Assembly (NCBI RefSeq): GCF_000264905.1
Contig: NW_006763133.1
Span: 3,171,152-3,235,151, forward strand
DNA length: 64,000 nucleotides
Origin: Stereum hirsutum FP-91666 SS1
Lineage: Eukaryota > Basidiomycota > Agaricomycetes > Russulales > Stereaceae
Direction: 5' to 3'
In this document: in pieces, positions 47,205 through 54,505 of the stretch
Layout: each line of letters opens with the position of its first letter
How positions within the stretch are numbered: the stretch's first letter is position 1
Translations under genes and position numbers: made by a program
Notes under the pieces: model-generated
The model's input: the letters and a program-made list of their open reading frames with translations, nothing else
Database searches by the model: none
Told to the model about the DNA's origin: nothing

Positions 47205-48208
47205 CGATCCTTTCCAGATCCCCAAGGTCCCGGCAGTCTCGCCCGTCGTGGTCCTTGGAACGGCTCGTTCGCGAGCGCGCTATCGACGTCTCATTCGCAA
47301 AGGATCGGTCGACGAAAGCCTCCTATTCGTCTGCTTGCCAATCCTACATTCATTTCTGTTTAATCCATTCGTTCCCAATCGACCCTACCGCCGACACCCT
47401 ATCTCTATACGTCGCTTGGCTGTGTACCTACATAAAACCCAAATCCGTCGACACCTACCTTTCCGCTATCAGCTCCGAACTCGAGGATCTCTATCCCGAT
47501 GTACGCAAGAACCGCCGGAGCGCCCTCGTCAAGAACACTCTTACCGGCGCCAAGAAGCGCTTTGGGACCGACACTAACCGGAAAGATCCCCTCGCGATCG
47601 AAGATGTCATCAGCGTCTGCGAGTCCCTGATCGGCCCTTCCCACGACGATCTCCTCTTCATGGCGCTTCTCCTCTGTGCCTTCTACGGGGTACACCGACT
47701 AGGGGAACTTGTCGACCACGATCGGCCTGACCTCCGCGACTCGAACAAAAACATCAAACGTACCTCCGTCAAATTCTACGAAAAAGACGAGTGCATCTCC
47801 TATTGGCTACCAAAGCACAAAGCCGACGCCCTCTTCGCCGGATCCGAAGTCGTCATCAAAAAGCTCCACGACGACCTTGATCCGGTTCCCATCGTACGCC
47901 GATACATCTCATCTCGCGATTCTCGCTTCCCCCTTCACTACCAGCTATTCTTAACTTCCGCCGGGAACCCGCCCACGCGCGCGTGGTTCATGCGTCGGTT
48001 CCGTCGTCATTTCACCGGGAATGTCAGTGGTCACTCCCCGCGTTCCGGTGCCGCCACATTCCTCGCCACACTCGGCTGGCCTCGCGATCTCATTCAACGG
48101 ATGGGTCGCTGGAAGTCGGACGCCTTCGAGATGTATGTTCGCAAGAATCCGGCCCTTCTACAGGCCTTCCTATCCAGTGGTCGCGTACCCCGCCCAATCC
48201 CAGCATGA
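47201..48208 (+). CDS. Tyrosine recombinase (ORF3) of the YR retrotransposon
   Basis: 335-residue integrase of the phage-lambda/Cre type used by DIRS-order elements to insert circular cDNA. Catalytic residues are visible: Arg in FYGVHRLGELVDHD, the His-x-x-Arg pair in SGHSPRSGAATF, and the nucleophile Tyr in MGRWKSDAFEMYVRKN. The N-terminal SAM-like domain is represented by STKASYSSACQSYIHFCLIH. The chosen ATG (47201) overlaps the ORF2 stop as ATGA. The frame is open upstream to 47066, but the only codon there in start position is GTG. No disabling stop or frameshift is visible. Confidence 0.9.
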   Translation: MTILSRSPRSRQSRPSWSLERLVRERAIDVSFAKDRSTKASYSSACQSYIHFCLIHSFPIDPTADTLSLYVAWLCTYIKPKSVDTYLSAISSELEDLYPDVRKNRRSALVKNTLTGAKKRFGTDTNRKDPLAIEDVISVCESLIGPSHDDLLFMALLLCAFYGVHRLGELVDHDRPDLRDSNKNIKRTSVKFYEKDECISYWLPKHKADALFAGSEVVIKKLHDDLDPVPIVRRYISSRDSRFPLHYQLFLTSAGNPPTRAWFMRRFRRHFTGNVSGHSPRSGAATFLATLGWPRDLIQRMGRWKSDAFEMYVRKNPALLQAFLSSGRVPRPIPA

Positions 48209-48284
48209 CGAACCATCTTTATTTCAAAAGTACTACCCAACATCCCCTACATCATTCATCTTATTCTCAATACTCCAGTAGGCT

Positions 48285-48392
48285 GTCCGTCCTGCTCGAA
48301 TCTCACGCCTCCGGGCTTCTTCACGGGCGCCCTCCGGGCGTCCCCCCTCCGGTACCTCACCCCCGTGTGCCGCGAGCCGCTTCGTCGATTGG
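48285..48392 (+). repeat. Split direct repeat B1
   Basis: 108 bp, starting GTCCGTCCTGCTCG and ending TCGTCGATTGG. Identical to B2 (49204-49311). It ends exactly where A2 begins. It includes a short GC-rich hairpin (CGCCC-TCC-GGGCG). Confidence 0.92.
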
Positions 48393-48686
48393 TCGAGTTA
48401 AGACGGTTGTTTTCACAAGTCCAATTCGTACGAAGCAAATCAATCTAATCTGATCTTCCCGCGCCGTCCACGACGCGTGCGCCTCGGCCCCCGAGATGAG
48501 TCCCGCGACGGGGAATGCCGACCTGTGGTATAGGGATGTGGCCCGCTGGACGCAGTTTTTGCTCCTCAGTCACCTCGTCGTCCCTGCAGGTCGGTAGTTC
48601 TTTTATTACACGCCCCCGGCGTCTTTTTAGATCCATATCTCACCTCTTTGTCCTTCTCGCAGGCACACGAGCTTCTTTTTCGGTAC
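48393..48686 (+). repeat. Split direct repeat A2
   Basis: Second 294-bp copy of repeat A, directly after B1. Diverges from A1 right after TTTTTCGGTAC, where the spacer to B2 begins. Confidence 0.92.
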
Positions 48687-48751
48687 CCGCCCGCCCACAT
48701 CCTTTTTAATTTTCTGTTTGCTTCTTACTTTAATAACGCTCGGTGCCCTGC

Positions 48752-48920
48752 TTTTCATCATTTAATGCTCCTTCGGTACGCGCGGTCGCGCTATCGTTTT
48801 ATCTCACAAAAGTATCTGTTGTTTAGATTTTTCCCGATTTTGCTTTTTCATCATTCTATGCTCCCTCGGTACGCGCGGTTGCGCTATCGTTTCAATCCCA
48901 CATAAGTACTTATCGTTTAC
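48752..48920 (+). repeat. Imperfect tandem repeat between A2 and B2
   Basis: Two copies of about 75 bp (near 48752-48827 and 48844-48919) share TTTTCATCATT, ATGCTCC, TCGGTACGCGCGGT and GCGCTATCGTTT with scattered differences. They lie in the 517-bp spacer between A2 and B2, the only part of the right side that is not a terminal repeat. Confidence 0.75.
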
Positions 48921-49203
48921 CCTCCTCTAACTTTGTTGCACCACTTAGACTTAATCCGGGCCACACGGTCGTGGGGCCCACCACAAAAGGAAGGTCTTGC
49001 CATATGTCTCTGTTCATACGTACGCTACCTCCATCCCAAAAAGTAGATTTCGAGCCTCGGTTCCTCATCCTCGTCTCCTTATAACCCTCATCTTTGTTAT
49101 TTTCCGTCTGATCTCTTCCTTGTCTTTTCGAATCTTTTTGTTTTCTTTTCTGTTTCGGGTCTCGCATCGTTCGCTCCTCGTTCATGTAACCCGCCCTCGT
49201 CCC

Positions 49204-49311
49204 GTCCGTCCTGCTCGAATCTCACGCCTCCGGGCTTCTTCACGGGCGCCCTCCGGGCGTCCCCCCTCCGGTACCTCACCCCCGTGTGCCGCGAGCCGCT
49301 TCGTCGATTGG
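49204..49311 (+). repeat. Split direct repeat B2 (right end)
   Basis: Second copy of repeat B, ending TCGTCGATTGG; the sequence after it (ACCACCCTC) no longer matches A. It marks the right end of the element. Confidence 0.9.
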
Positions 49312-49455
49312 ACCACCCTCAAAACCGTAGCGTTGAGCCTCCGCCGTGTCTATAGGCCTTCGCCCTCTGGTTGTAATTTTATGCATTATGGATGCACGAT
49401 GTCCGTTTCTTGCGCCACAGGACGTGTCATTTCACACGTGTTTTGCGACAAGAGG
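49312..49455. other. Short spacer between the two retroelements
   Basis: About 144 bp of presumed host DNA between B2 of the YR element and the 3' tail of the LINE. It ends with CAAGAGG, which also occurs at 53997-54003. Confidence 0.6.
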
Positions 49456-49475
49456 AAGGAAGGAAGGAAGGAAGG
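49456..49475 (-). repeat. (AAGG)5 LINE tail
   Basis: Five tandem AAGG units on the plus strand are the 3' tail (CCTT)n of the LINE on the minus strand, next to a TGAATAAACC polyadenylation-like signal. Confidence 0.75.
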
Positions 49476-49685
49476 TTTATTCAGGATACAAAGTGGGCCC
49501 TTAAGGACCAATATCCCTATCCGTAGCAAAGTATGTACCAATACACTACTACGGAACCACCAGAGAACCTTTACCGCTGTGATACCAACAATAAACTGAG
49601 ATAAGTATAATATCTACCAGATAATATCAGGCCTCTCACGGGTTCCAGAACCTGGGGTAAGTACTCTAAATAAGGAAAGTAATAA

Positions 49686-52457
49686 CTACTCGATGCCCTC
49701 TATCAATGCTCTCGGTGGTACAAACATTGGCGTACCACCGTATACTCGCAAGACATTATATAACAGTCTACCCAACGCTTTCGCAAACTCCGGCCGATGA
49801 ACCAAGTACCTCAACTTCTCCGAATCGCTCCACAGGTCCGCACGATGCTGTACACCCGAAATCGCCACCACTGGTTCTTCCCAGAACTGTGCCCGGTATG
49901 CCTGAACGTGATCATTCGAGGGGCATTGCAGGATAGCGTGTGTCTCGTCCTCCACTGCATGTACATCCACCTGTACACAGAAGCGACAGAGACGCCATTC
50001 CCTCGGGACGTAGTAGGGGCGCTCTCTAGATTGCCAACGCAACATTTCGATCGCCAACGAATGGTTCGAAAGCAGAATGTCGACAAAGGCGAAGCGGTGT
50101 GAAGGGATTATCATATGGAGATAGTGTCGGAACAGAATGGCACTCGTGTCGGTCTTCCCATTCTTTGTGATCTCTACGCGATCTTTCAAGAGCCACGTTT
50201 TCGGGGAGTTGTCAATGACCGCGCGTACCCAGTGTTCGCTAGAGGCCTCCACCTCCTCGATGAGGCCATCTACGACTTCCACAGTTACGTCGGCCATGAA
50301 ATCGAAGTGAACGGGGTGATCCAAGCGGCCAAGTGCGATAGCGAGGTCTCCAACCCATCCACTCCTCCCAGTCCGTGCAAGATCGAGAGAGTCGTCAAAT
50401 GCGCATCGAGCGTAGTGCCGTTGCGGAAGGAGTACGAGGTACCGGAGAAAGCGAAGGGCCAGAATGAGACGTCGATAACGAAGGGGCATGAGTCCTGTTT
50501 CAGAGTACAAAACATGGTACATGCTTCGCCGCCTAAGATGCAATAGGCGACGAATGTAGCGGATCTGGACTTTCTCCAGATTCCACAAGTTGTTGAGACA
50601 GATGTCTATGATGACGTCACAGGCGGATATGAGAAATGGATCGACGCGGGCCAGATAGAGAATCCTAGCCTCCCGGGGAGGAATAGAACCAACCATAGAC
50701 TCTGCGGCAAAACAGACATTGGCGACACGTTGGGCGCTCAGGCCCTTCTCCCGATAGTGCAGGGTGAAAATATCGCGTTCGGTGCTTGTAACCGTGATGC
50801 CGGTATACTTGTGCTTCGACACCCACTCGACATCCTCCCCATCGAAGGTAAAGGGTTCTTCTGCAAGTGACGGAGTTGGCAAGGGACCGAAGCACATGGA
50901 TTTCGTCTTTGGTACATTGGTGAGAAGTCCTTTGCGCCTCGTCCATCCACTAAAGTGATCGAGATGGTGCTGTACGGACGGACGGACGGTACCCCATACT
51001 GCACAGTCATCAGCGTGTTCGACATCGGGGATGGAGCGGCCGGCCAGTCTTATATCGCCAGGCTGAACCGGTATCCGTAAGTCTGCCATGAAGAGGATCC
51101 AGAAGAAGGGGGAACCGGTATCGCCCGTCAGAACGCCAATCGTCGACTGGAAAGCCTCCGATAGCTCCCCGTTCACTCTCACAATATACGCCATTCGTGC
51201 ATATAGAATCCTCAACCAGTCGAAGATCGGCCCTCCTACACCCATCGCATAAAGGTCGGACCAAAGCGTGGACAGGTCGGTCGAGGGGAACGCGTTGGAG
51301 ATATCAAGGAAGACAACATATAGGGTCTTTCCTTCGGCCCGAGCTCGCTCGATAGCGCACCGTAGGATGAATATGTTGTTGTTCGTGCGATATCCAGGGC
51401 GGAAGCCATTCTGTGAGTCAGGAATGATGTCGTACGCCTCTGCCCATTGGCGAAATCGACGGTCTGTGAGAGCGGTGTGCATCTTGAGCAAACAAGACTC
51501 CAATGCAATCAGGCGGTGAGAGTTCGGGTCGATAGGAGACTTCCCAGGCTTTAGGATGCCGGCCAGAAGAGTCGTAAGCCATACGTGAGGAGCATCCAGC
51601 TCCGTGAGACACCTGTTAAAGAGCTCACGGAGGGCGTCATTAGGGATCGACGTGAACAACCTGTACGTTGTTCCATCAATCCCAGGCGTTCCACCCCCCG
51701 TATGCTCCCTAGCTTTCTCCTTCAGCCAACAGATATCCTCATCCTCCCACAGACGTGAGAAAAACCCTTCCCGTGTGCGGTCACTTGTTCGCTGCGGTAT
51801 AGCGTCGCAGAGCAGACGAGCATTGGCCAGCGCTTCACCGTCAAATTGAGGGGGTAGAATTGCCGGGGGATTCATACGTGTGCAAAAGTTGTCCGCCAGA
51901 TCTGCAACCGGAACAGCCAGAAGCCGCCTCTTCGTGTCCAACCAATCACGAATCTTATCCCAGAAAGCCTTGTTATGTCGCCGGGCACAGGCCAAGAATT
52001 CCTCAAGGTTTATCACTTGGAGTTGTCGTGTCCGTTCCCGCCCTCGATGAGAGCCAGATCCGAATGCATCATCTGGTAGAAACCCTAGCGGAAAAGCCTC
52101 TGGTGGCGGTGGCGCTGACGCCAACCGAGTAACCACCTTCGAACCTTCAATGCGGTCCACGAGATCATCGAAAACCCAGTCCACAGGGAGGTCGACCTCA
52201 ATTTGGTACGCTTGGTCGAATGGGATAAGAGCGCCTTCGTTCGCCTTTGTGTCCGATCCATCATTTCCGACATCGCCACTGTGGCCCTTCACCCAGCGAA
52301 ACCAGACCCGAGCCGGACGAGCATGTAGTAGACCGGCAGTAGGACTATTGACGCAATCAGCAACGACATGGACAGCAGTCTGCAAGGTAATCACCGTATG
52401 ATGTCCGCATTGGCGCACTTCCAGCCCCGCGCTAACATCCCTTCCACCCAATAACAA
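49686..52457 (-). CDS. LINE reverse transcriptase ORF (carries the end of RNase H)
   Basis: Open frame of 923 codons. It has no ATG before about 51878, so the upstream part is probably translated by frameshift from the endonuclease ORF. Its first part completes an RNase H domain (VWFRWVKGHSGDVGNDGSDT). RT motifs follow: GILKPGKSPIDPNSHRLIAL, FRPGYRTNNNIFILRCAIER, YVVFLDISNAFPSTD, GVLTGDTGSPFFW and the catalytic box DVEHADDCAVWG, which is HADD where most LINEs have [YF]ADD. The thumb region LEKVQIRYIRRLLHLRRRS is typical of LINE RTs. A CCHC finger near the C-terminus reads CRFC...THAILQC. No internal stop. Confidence 0.82.
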   Translation of the reverse strand: MLLGGRDVSAGLEVRQCGHHTVITLQTAVHVVADCVNSPTAGLLHARPARVWFRWVKGHSGDVGNDGSDTKANEGALIPFDQAYQIEVDLPVDWVFDDLVDRIEGSKVVTRLASAPPPPEAFPLGFLPDDAFGSGSHRGRERTRQLQVINLEEFLACARRHNKAFWDKIRDWLDTKRRLLAVPVADLADNFCTRMNPPAILPPQFDGEALANARLLCDAIPQRTSDRTREGFFSRLWEDEDICWLKEKAREHTGGGTPGIDGTTYRLFTSIPNDALRELFNRCLTELDAPHVWLTTLLAGILKPGKSPIDPNSHRLIALESCLLKMHTALTDRRFRQWAEAYDIIPDSQNGFRPGYRTNNNIFILRCAIERARAEGKTLYVVFLDISNAFPSTDLSTLWSDLYAMGVGGPIFDWLRILYARMAYIVRVNGELSEAFQSTIGVLTGDTGSPFFWILFMADLRIPVQPGDIRLAGRSIPDVEHADDCAVWGTVRPSVQHHLDHFSGWTRRKGLLTNVPKTKSMCFGPLPTPSLAEEPFTFDGEDVEWVSKHKYTGITVTSTERDIFTLHYREKGLSAQRVANVCFAAESMVGSIPPREARILYLARVDPFLISACDVIIDICLNNLWNLEKVQIRYIRRLLHLRRRSMYHVLYSETGLMPLRYRRLILALRFLRYLVLLPQRHYARCAFDDSLDLARTGRSGWVGDLAIALGRLDHPVHFDFMADVTVEVVDGLIEEVEASSEHWVRAVIDNSPKTWLLKDRVEITKNGKTDTSAILFRHYLHMIIPSHRFAFVDILLSNHSLAIEMLRWQSRERPYYVPREWRLCRFCVQVDVHAVEDETHAILQCPSNDHVQAYRAQFWEEPVVAISGVQHRADLWSDSEKLRYLVHRPEFAKALGRLLYNVLRVYGGTPMFVPPRALIEGIE

Positions 52458-53938
52458 TAAGTGCGTATGACGACTTCATTATCGGTGTAGAGGATGAGTG
52501 TTCTCCTCGGGTCCGCTTCTCTAAGTGCGATGTAGACCGCCAAGAGCTCTCCACGCATGTTCGTCTGTGCACCAGGAACACGCGCAGAGACATTCCGAGG
52601 GCTATTTGCCGCCCACCAGATTCCAGCTCCTGCCCTCGCTCCATCTCTCCCGTTTCCGTGACAAGACCCATCTGTCCATACTGACATTGGTGCTGTGTCG
52701 ATATAGCAATCTCCATAGAGCTCGTCACAAGCTTCCGAGGGAGATCGCCTAGCTGCCAGAGTAGCCTCGTATAGTAGATCGAGCTCGGATGGCGGGATCA
52801 GTTCCTGCGTCATTGGGTCCCGAGGCGGAGGCAATGCGAAGTCGTGCGTGCGAGCGTTGACCTGCTTAGGGCGCGAGCGTCGTCGAGGTACCACCACTGT
52901 GGGCCAGCATAGAGTCAAGGATAGAAGGGCGTGATCCGAGTCCTCGAGATACGGGATGATGGAAAGCTTAGGAGAGAGCAGGGCGATCATCGAGGGTGAT
53001 GCAATGGCATAATCCACCATAGCGTTTCCGTTCGGTTGAAAAGATGTCATCGAGCCAGGCGTGGTGTCCTCAATGGTAGTCCCATTAAGAATAACCAGCC
53101 CGACATCCCCACAAAACTCTACTAAGTCCGCCCCCCGTCGCGTCCTGGTACCGTCCAATGACCTCCTCGGGTACCCATTGCTGAGCGATAACTCAGCCGT
53201 TCTCGCATTAAGGTCTCCAACCCAGACCACCCCTTTATCTCTACCCGCTGCACAGAAAGATATCACTTCCTCAGCTCGATCCATAGGCGCCACATCCGTC
53301 CAGTGCATCCAGTCCGAGTTTGAAGGGAGGACATAGGTGACAACGAGATAAAAAGCCCCCATGTCGAGAACAAGCAAGTCGGGCCAGCAGAGCTGTTTAC
53401 ACTCAGAGTGCTCAAGCTCTTCTCGGACCAGAATCGCCACTCCTCCCCCCGATCGACCGAAATCCTCAAACACCGGCCTGGGTCTTGAAGATACGTAGCA
53501 CTTATAGCCGTCTGGCCACAGCAAGGCATCCTCGAACCCCTCAAGTAGCCACGTCTCCTGAAGAGCGACGATGTCGTATGGCGTGATAATATCGAGAAAG
53601 GCAGGGTCGCGTATTCGAGAGACAAGATCGCCATGCATGTTCCATGACGCCAAAGAGACCTTCCGCCCCGCAAGACCCCTCCCAGTCGTCACGGTCAACC
53701 GACGTCCATCATTCGTCGAGACAGGTATCGGACGCGAAGGATTTGCTGCACCAGACGCTAGAATCGCAGAGCTCGAGGAGGCGACTTGGTTGGTCACGGA
53801 ACGAGAGCCGGATACACCTAGCTGTGCAGAACTGGAGCTAGTTGAGCATAGCGTACTTGTCAAGCCGTTTGTCGAGGTCCGGGATCCCGCGCAAGATGTT
53901 GCAAAGGTGGTAGAATTCCTGAAAGTAGTACTGGACAC
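52391..53938 (-). CDS. LINE AP endonuclease plus N-terminal RNase H part
   Basis: Open frame of 515 codons without a nearby ATG (the frame opens after a TAG; its first codon in start position is GTG, and the first ATG is in SWNMHGD). A Ser/Thr-rich stretch is followed by an apurinic-type endonuclease with all catalytic motifs: SWNMHGDL, VALQETWLL, WVGDLNAR, SFQPNGNAMVDYAI and SDHALLSL. This domain nicks the target for target-primed reverse transcription. The last 100 residues form the first three-quarters of an RNase H: VWTDGSCHGNG, MRGELLAVYIALRE and LILYTDNEVV. The frame stops in the middle of that domain (NADIIR, then TGA) and continues in the -1 frame. Confidence 0.8.
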   Translation of the reverse strand: MSSTTFRNSTTFATSCAGSRTSTNGLTSTLCSTSSSSAQLGVSGSRSVTNQVASSSSAILASGAANPSRPIPVSTNDGRRLTVTTGRGLAGRKVSLASWNMHGDLVSRIRDPAFLDIITPYDIVALQETWLLEGFEDALLWPDGYKCYVSSRPRPVFEDFGRSGGGVAILVREELEHSECKQLCWPDLLVLDMGAFYLVVTYVLPSNSDWMHWTDVAPMDRAEEVISFCAAGRDKGVVWVGDLNARTAELSLSNGYPRRSLDGTRTRRGADLVEFCGDVGLVILNGTTIEDTTPGSMTSFQPNGNAMVDYAIASPSMIALLSPKLSIIPYLEDSDHALLSLTLCWPTVVVPRRRSRPKQVNARTHDFALPPPRDPMTQELIPPSELDLLYEATLAARRSPSEACDELYGDCYIDTAPMSVWTDGSCHGNGRDGARAGAGIWWAANSPRNVSARVPGAQTNMRGELLAVYIALREADPRRTLILYTDNEVVIRTYCYWVEGMLARGWKCANADIIR

Positions 53939-54402
53939 TGTCTAGGTCACGGTACATACAAACAATGTAAACATCCACCCATATGAACGAATCAGGCAAG
54001 AGGCAACCCATTCACCAGTGCATCCATGACATCGCCGCCCTGGCTCGCGAACACAGCCGCCATTTGTCTCACTCTCGGGTCCTGACCGTTCTTCCGGAAA
54101 GCATCCACGAAGCGCTTCGCTACGTTGTACGCTGAACCACTGCGGGTGTGCTTGAATGAGAGGTTATACTTGGCCGGGACGGGAGTGAACTCGAAACCCT
54201 CTATGGCAAGGGTGTCCGTACCGGGTAAGAGCTCCCCCAGGAGCGCCCGAGCGGACATCAACGGGTCGATTTGTACCTTGGGGCAGGTGAAAAGCACTAT
54301 GACCGGTGGAGACGGTGCTGCCGCCAAAGTCCTGTTATAACTCTGCCCTTCGTTCCCTCGCGCACGTTTGAACCCCGGCGTCCCGGACTCAGAGTGAACC
54401 AT
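53838..54402 (-). pseudogene. Putative LINE ORF1 or host ORF broken by frameshift or insertion
   Basis: The ATG at 54402 opens a 136-codon frame (ends 53992) with LPGTDTLAIEGFEFTPVPAK, SFKHTRSGSAYNVAKRFVDA and VFASQGGDVMDALVNG. Directly after its stop the reading continues well in another frame: DSFIWVDVYIVCMYRDLDSV, then QYYFQEFYHLCNILRGIPDL and a stop at 53838. Third positions there are mostly C or G, as in genes. One skipped base near 53996 would fuse them into a protein of about 187 residues. No domain is recognised. It could be the Gag-like ORF1 of the LINE; alternatively 53996/53997 is the LINE border and the first part is an older ORF. Confidence 0.45.
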
Positions 54403-54505
54403 GTCAATGGCGCTGGACGCGTCGCGAACGCGCTTACCGATCGCTGAAGAACGCGTTCATCATGCTCGCAATATTCAACTGTTCGACCTGCAGAGAACCA
54501 CCATT

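Larger units (their letters stand above)
43775..49311 (+). mobile_element. Ngaro/PAT-type DIRS-order retrotransposon with split direct repeats
   Basis: A complete tyrosine-recombinase (YR) retrotransposon of about 5.5 kb. Its repeat order is A1 (43775-44068), ORFs, B1 (48285-48392), A2 (48393-48686), spacer, B2 (49204-49311). Both A copies (294 bp) and both B copies (108 bp) look identical. B1 abuts A2 directly, which equals the junction expected when the two outer ends (B2 and A1) are joined in a circle, as known for PAT and Ngaro elements. It encodes a Gag-like protein, RT-RNase H and a tyrosine recombinase instead of a DDE integrase; no methyltransferase domain was seen, which favours Ngaro over DIRS1. 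I see no target duplication, as expected for YR integration. All three ORFs are open, so the copy may be recent or active. Confidence 0.9.
49456..54402 (-). mobile_element. Non-LTR retrotransposon (LINE) with EN-RNase H-RT order
   Basis: Reads on the minus strand. From 5' to 3': a putative ORF1 region (54402 to 53838), an AP-type endonuclease ORF, an RNase H domain that crosses a frame change near 52394, a reverse transcriptase with C-terminal zinc finger, a short 3' UTR, an AATAAA near 49479 and a (CCTT)5 tail (49456-49475 on the plus strand as AAGG). A simple-repeat tail instead of poly(A) is known in several LINE clades. The 5' boundary is uncertain: either near 53996, where a 7-bp match (CAAGAGG) to the 3' flank would be a target duplication, or beyond 54402 if the upstream ORF belongs to the element. 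Confidence 0.8.

Noticed and set aside
43775..48686. Interpretation of the 294-bp repeats as LTRs of an LTR retrotransposon
   Set aside because: A second pair of repeats (B) extends the element to 49311, B1 abuts A2, and the element encodes a tyrosine recombinase and no DDE integrase or protease. This fits split direct repeats, not LTRs.
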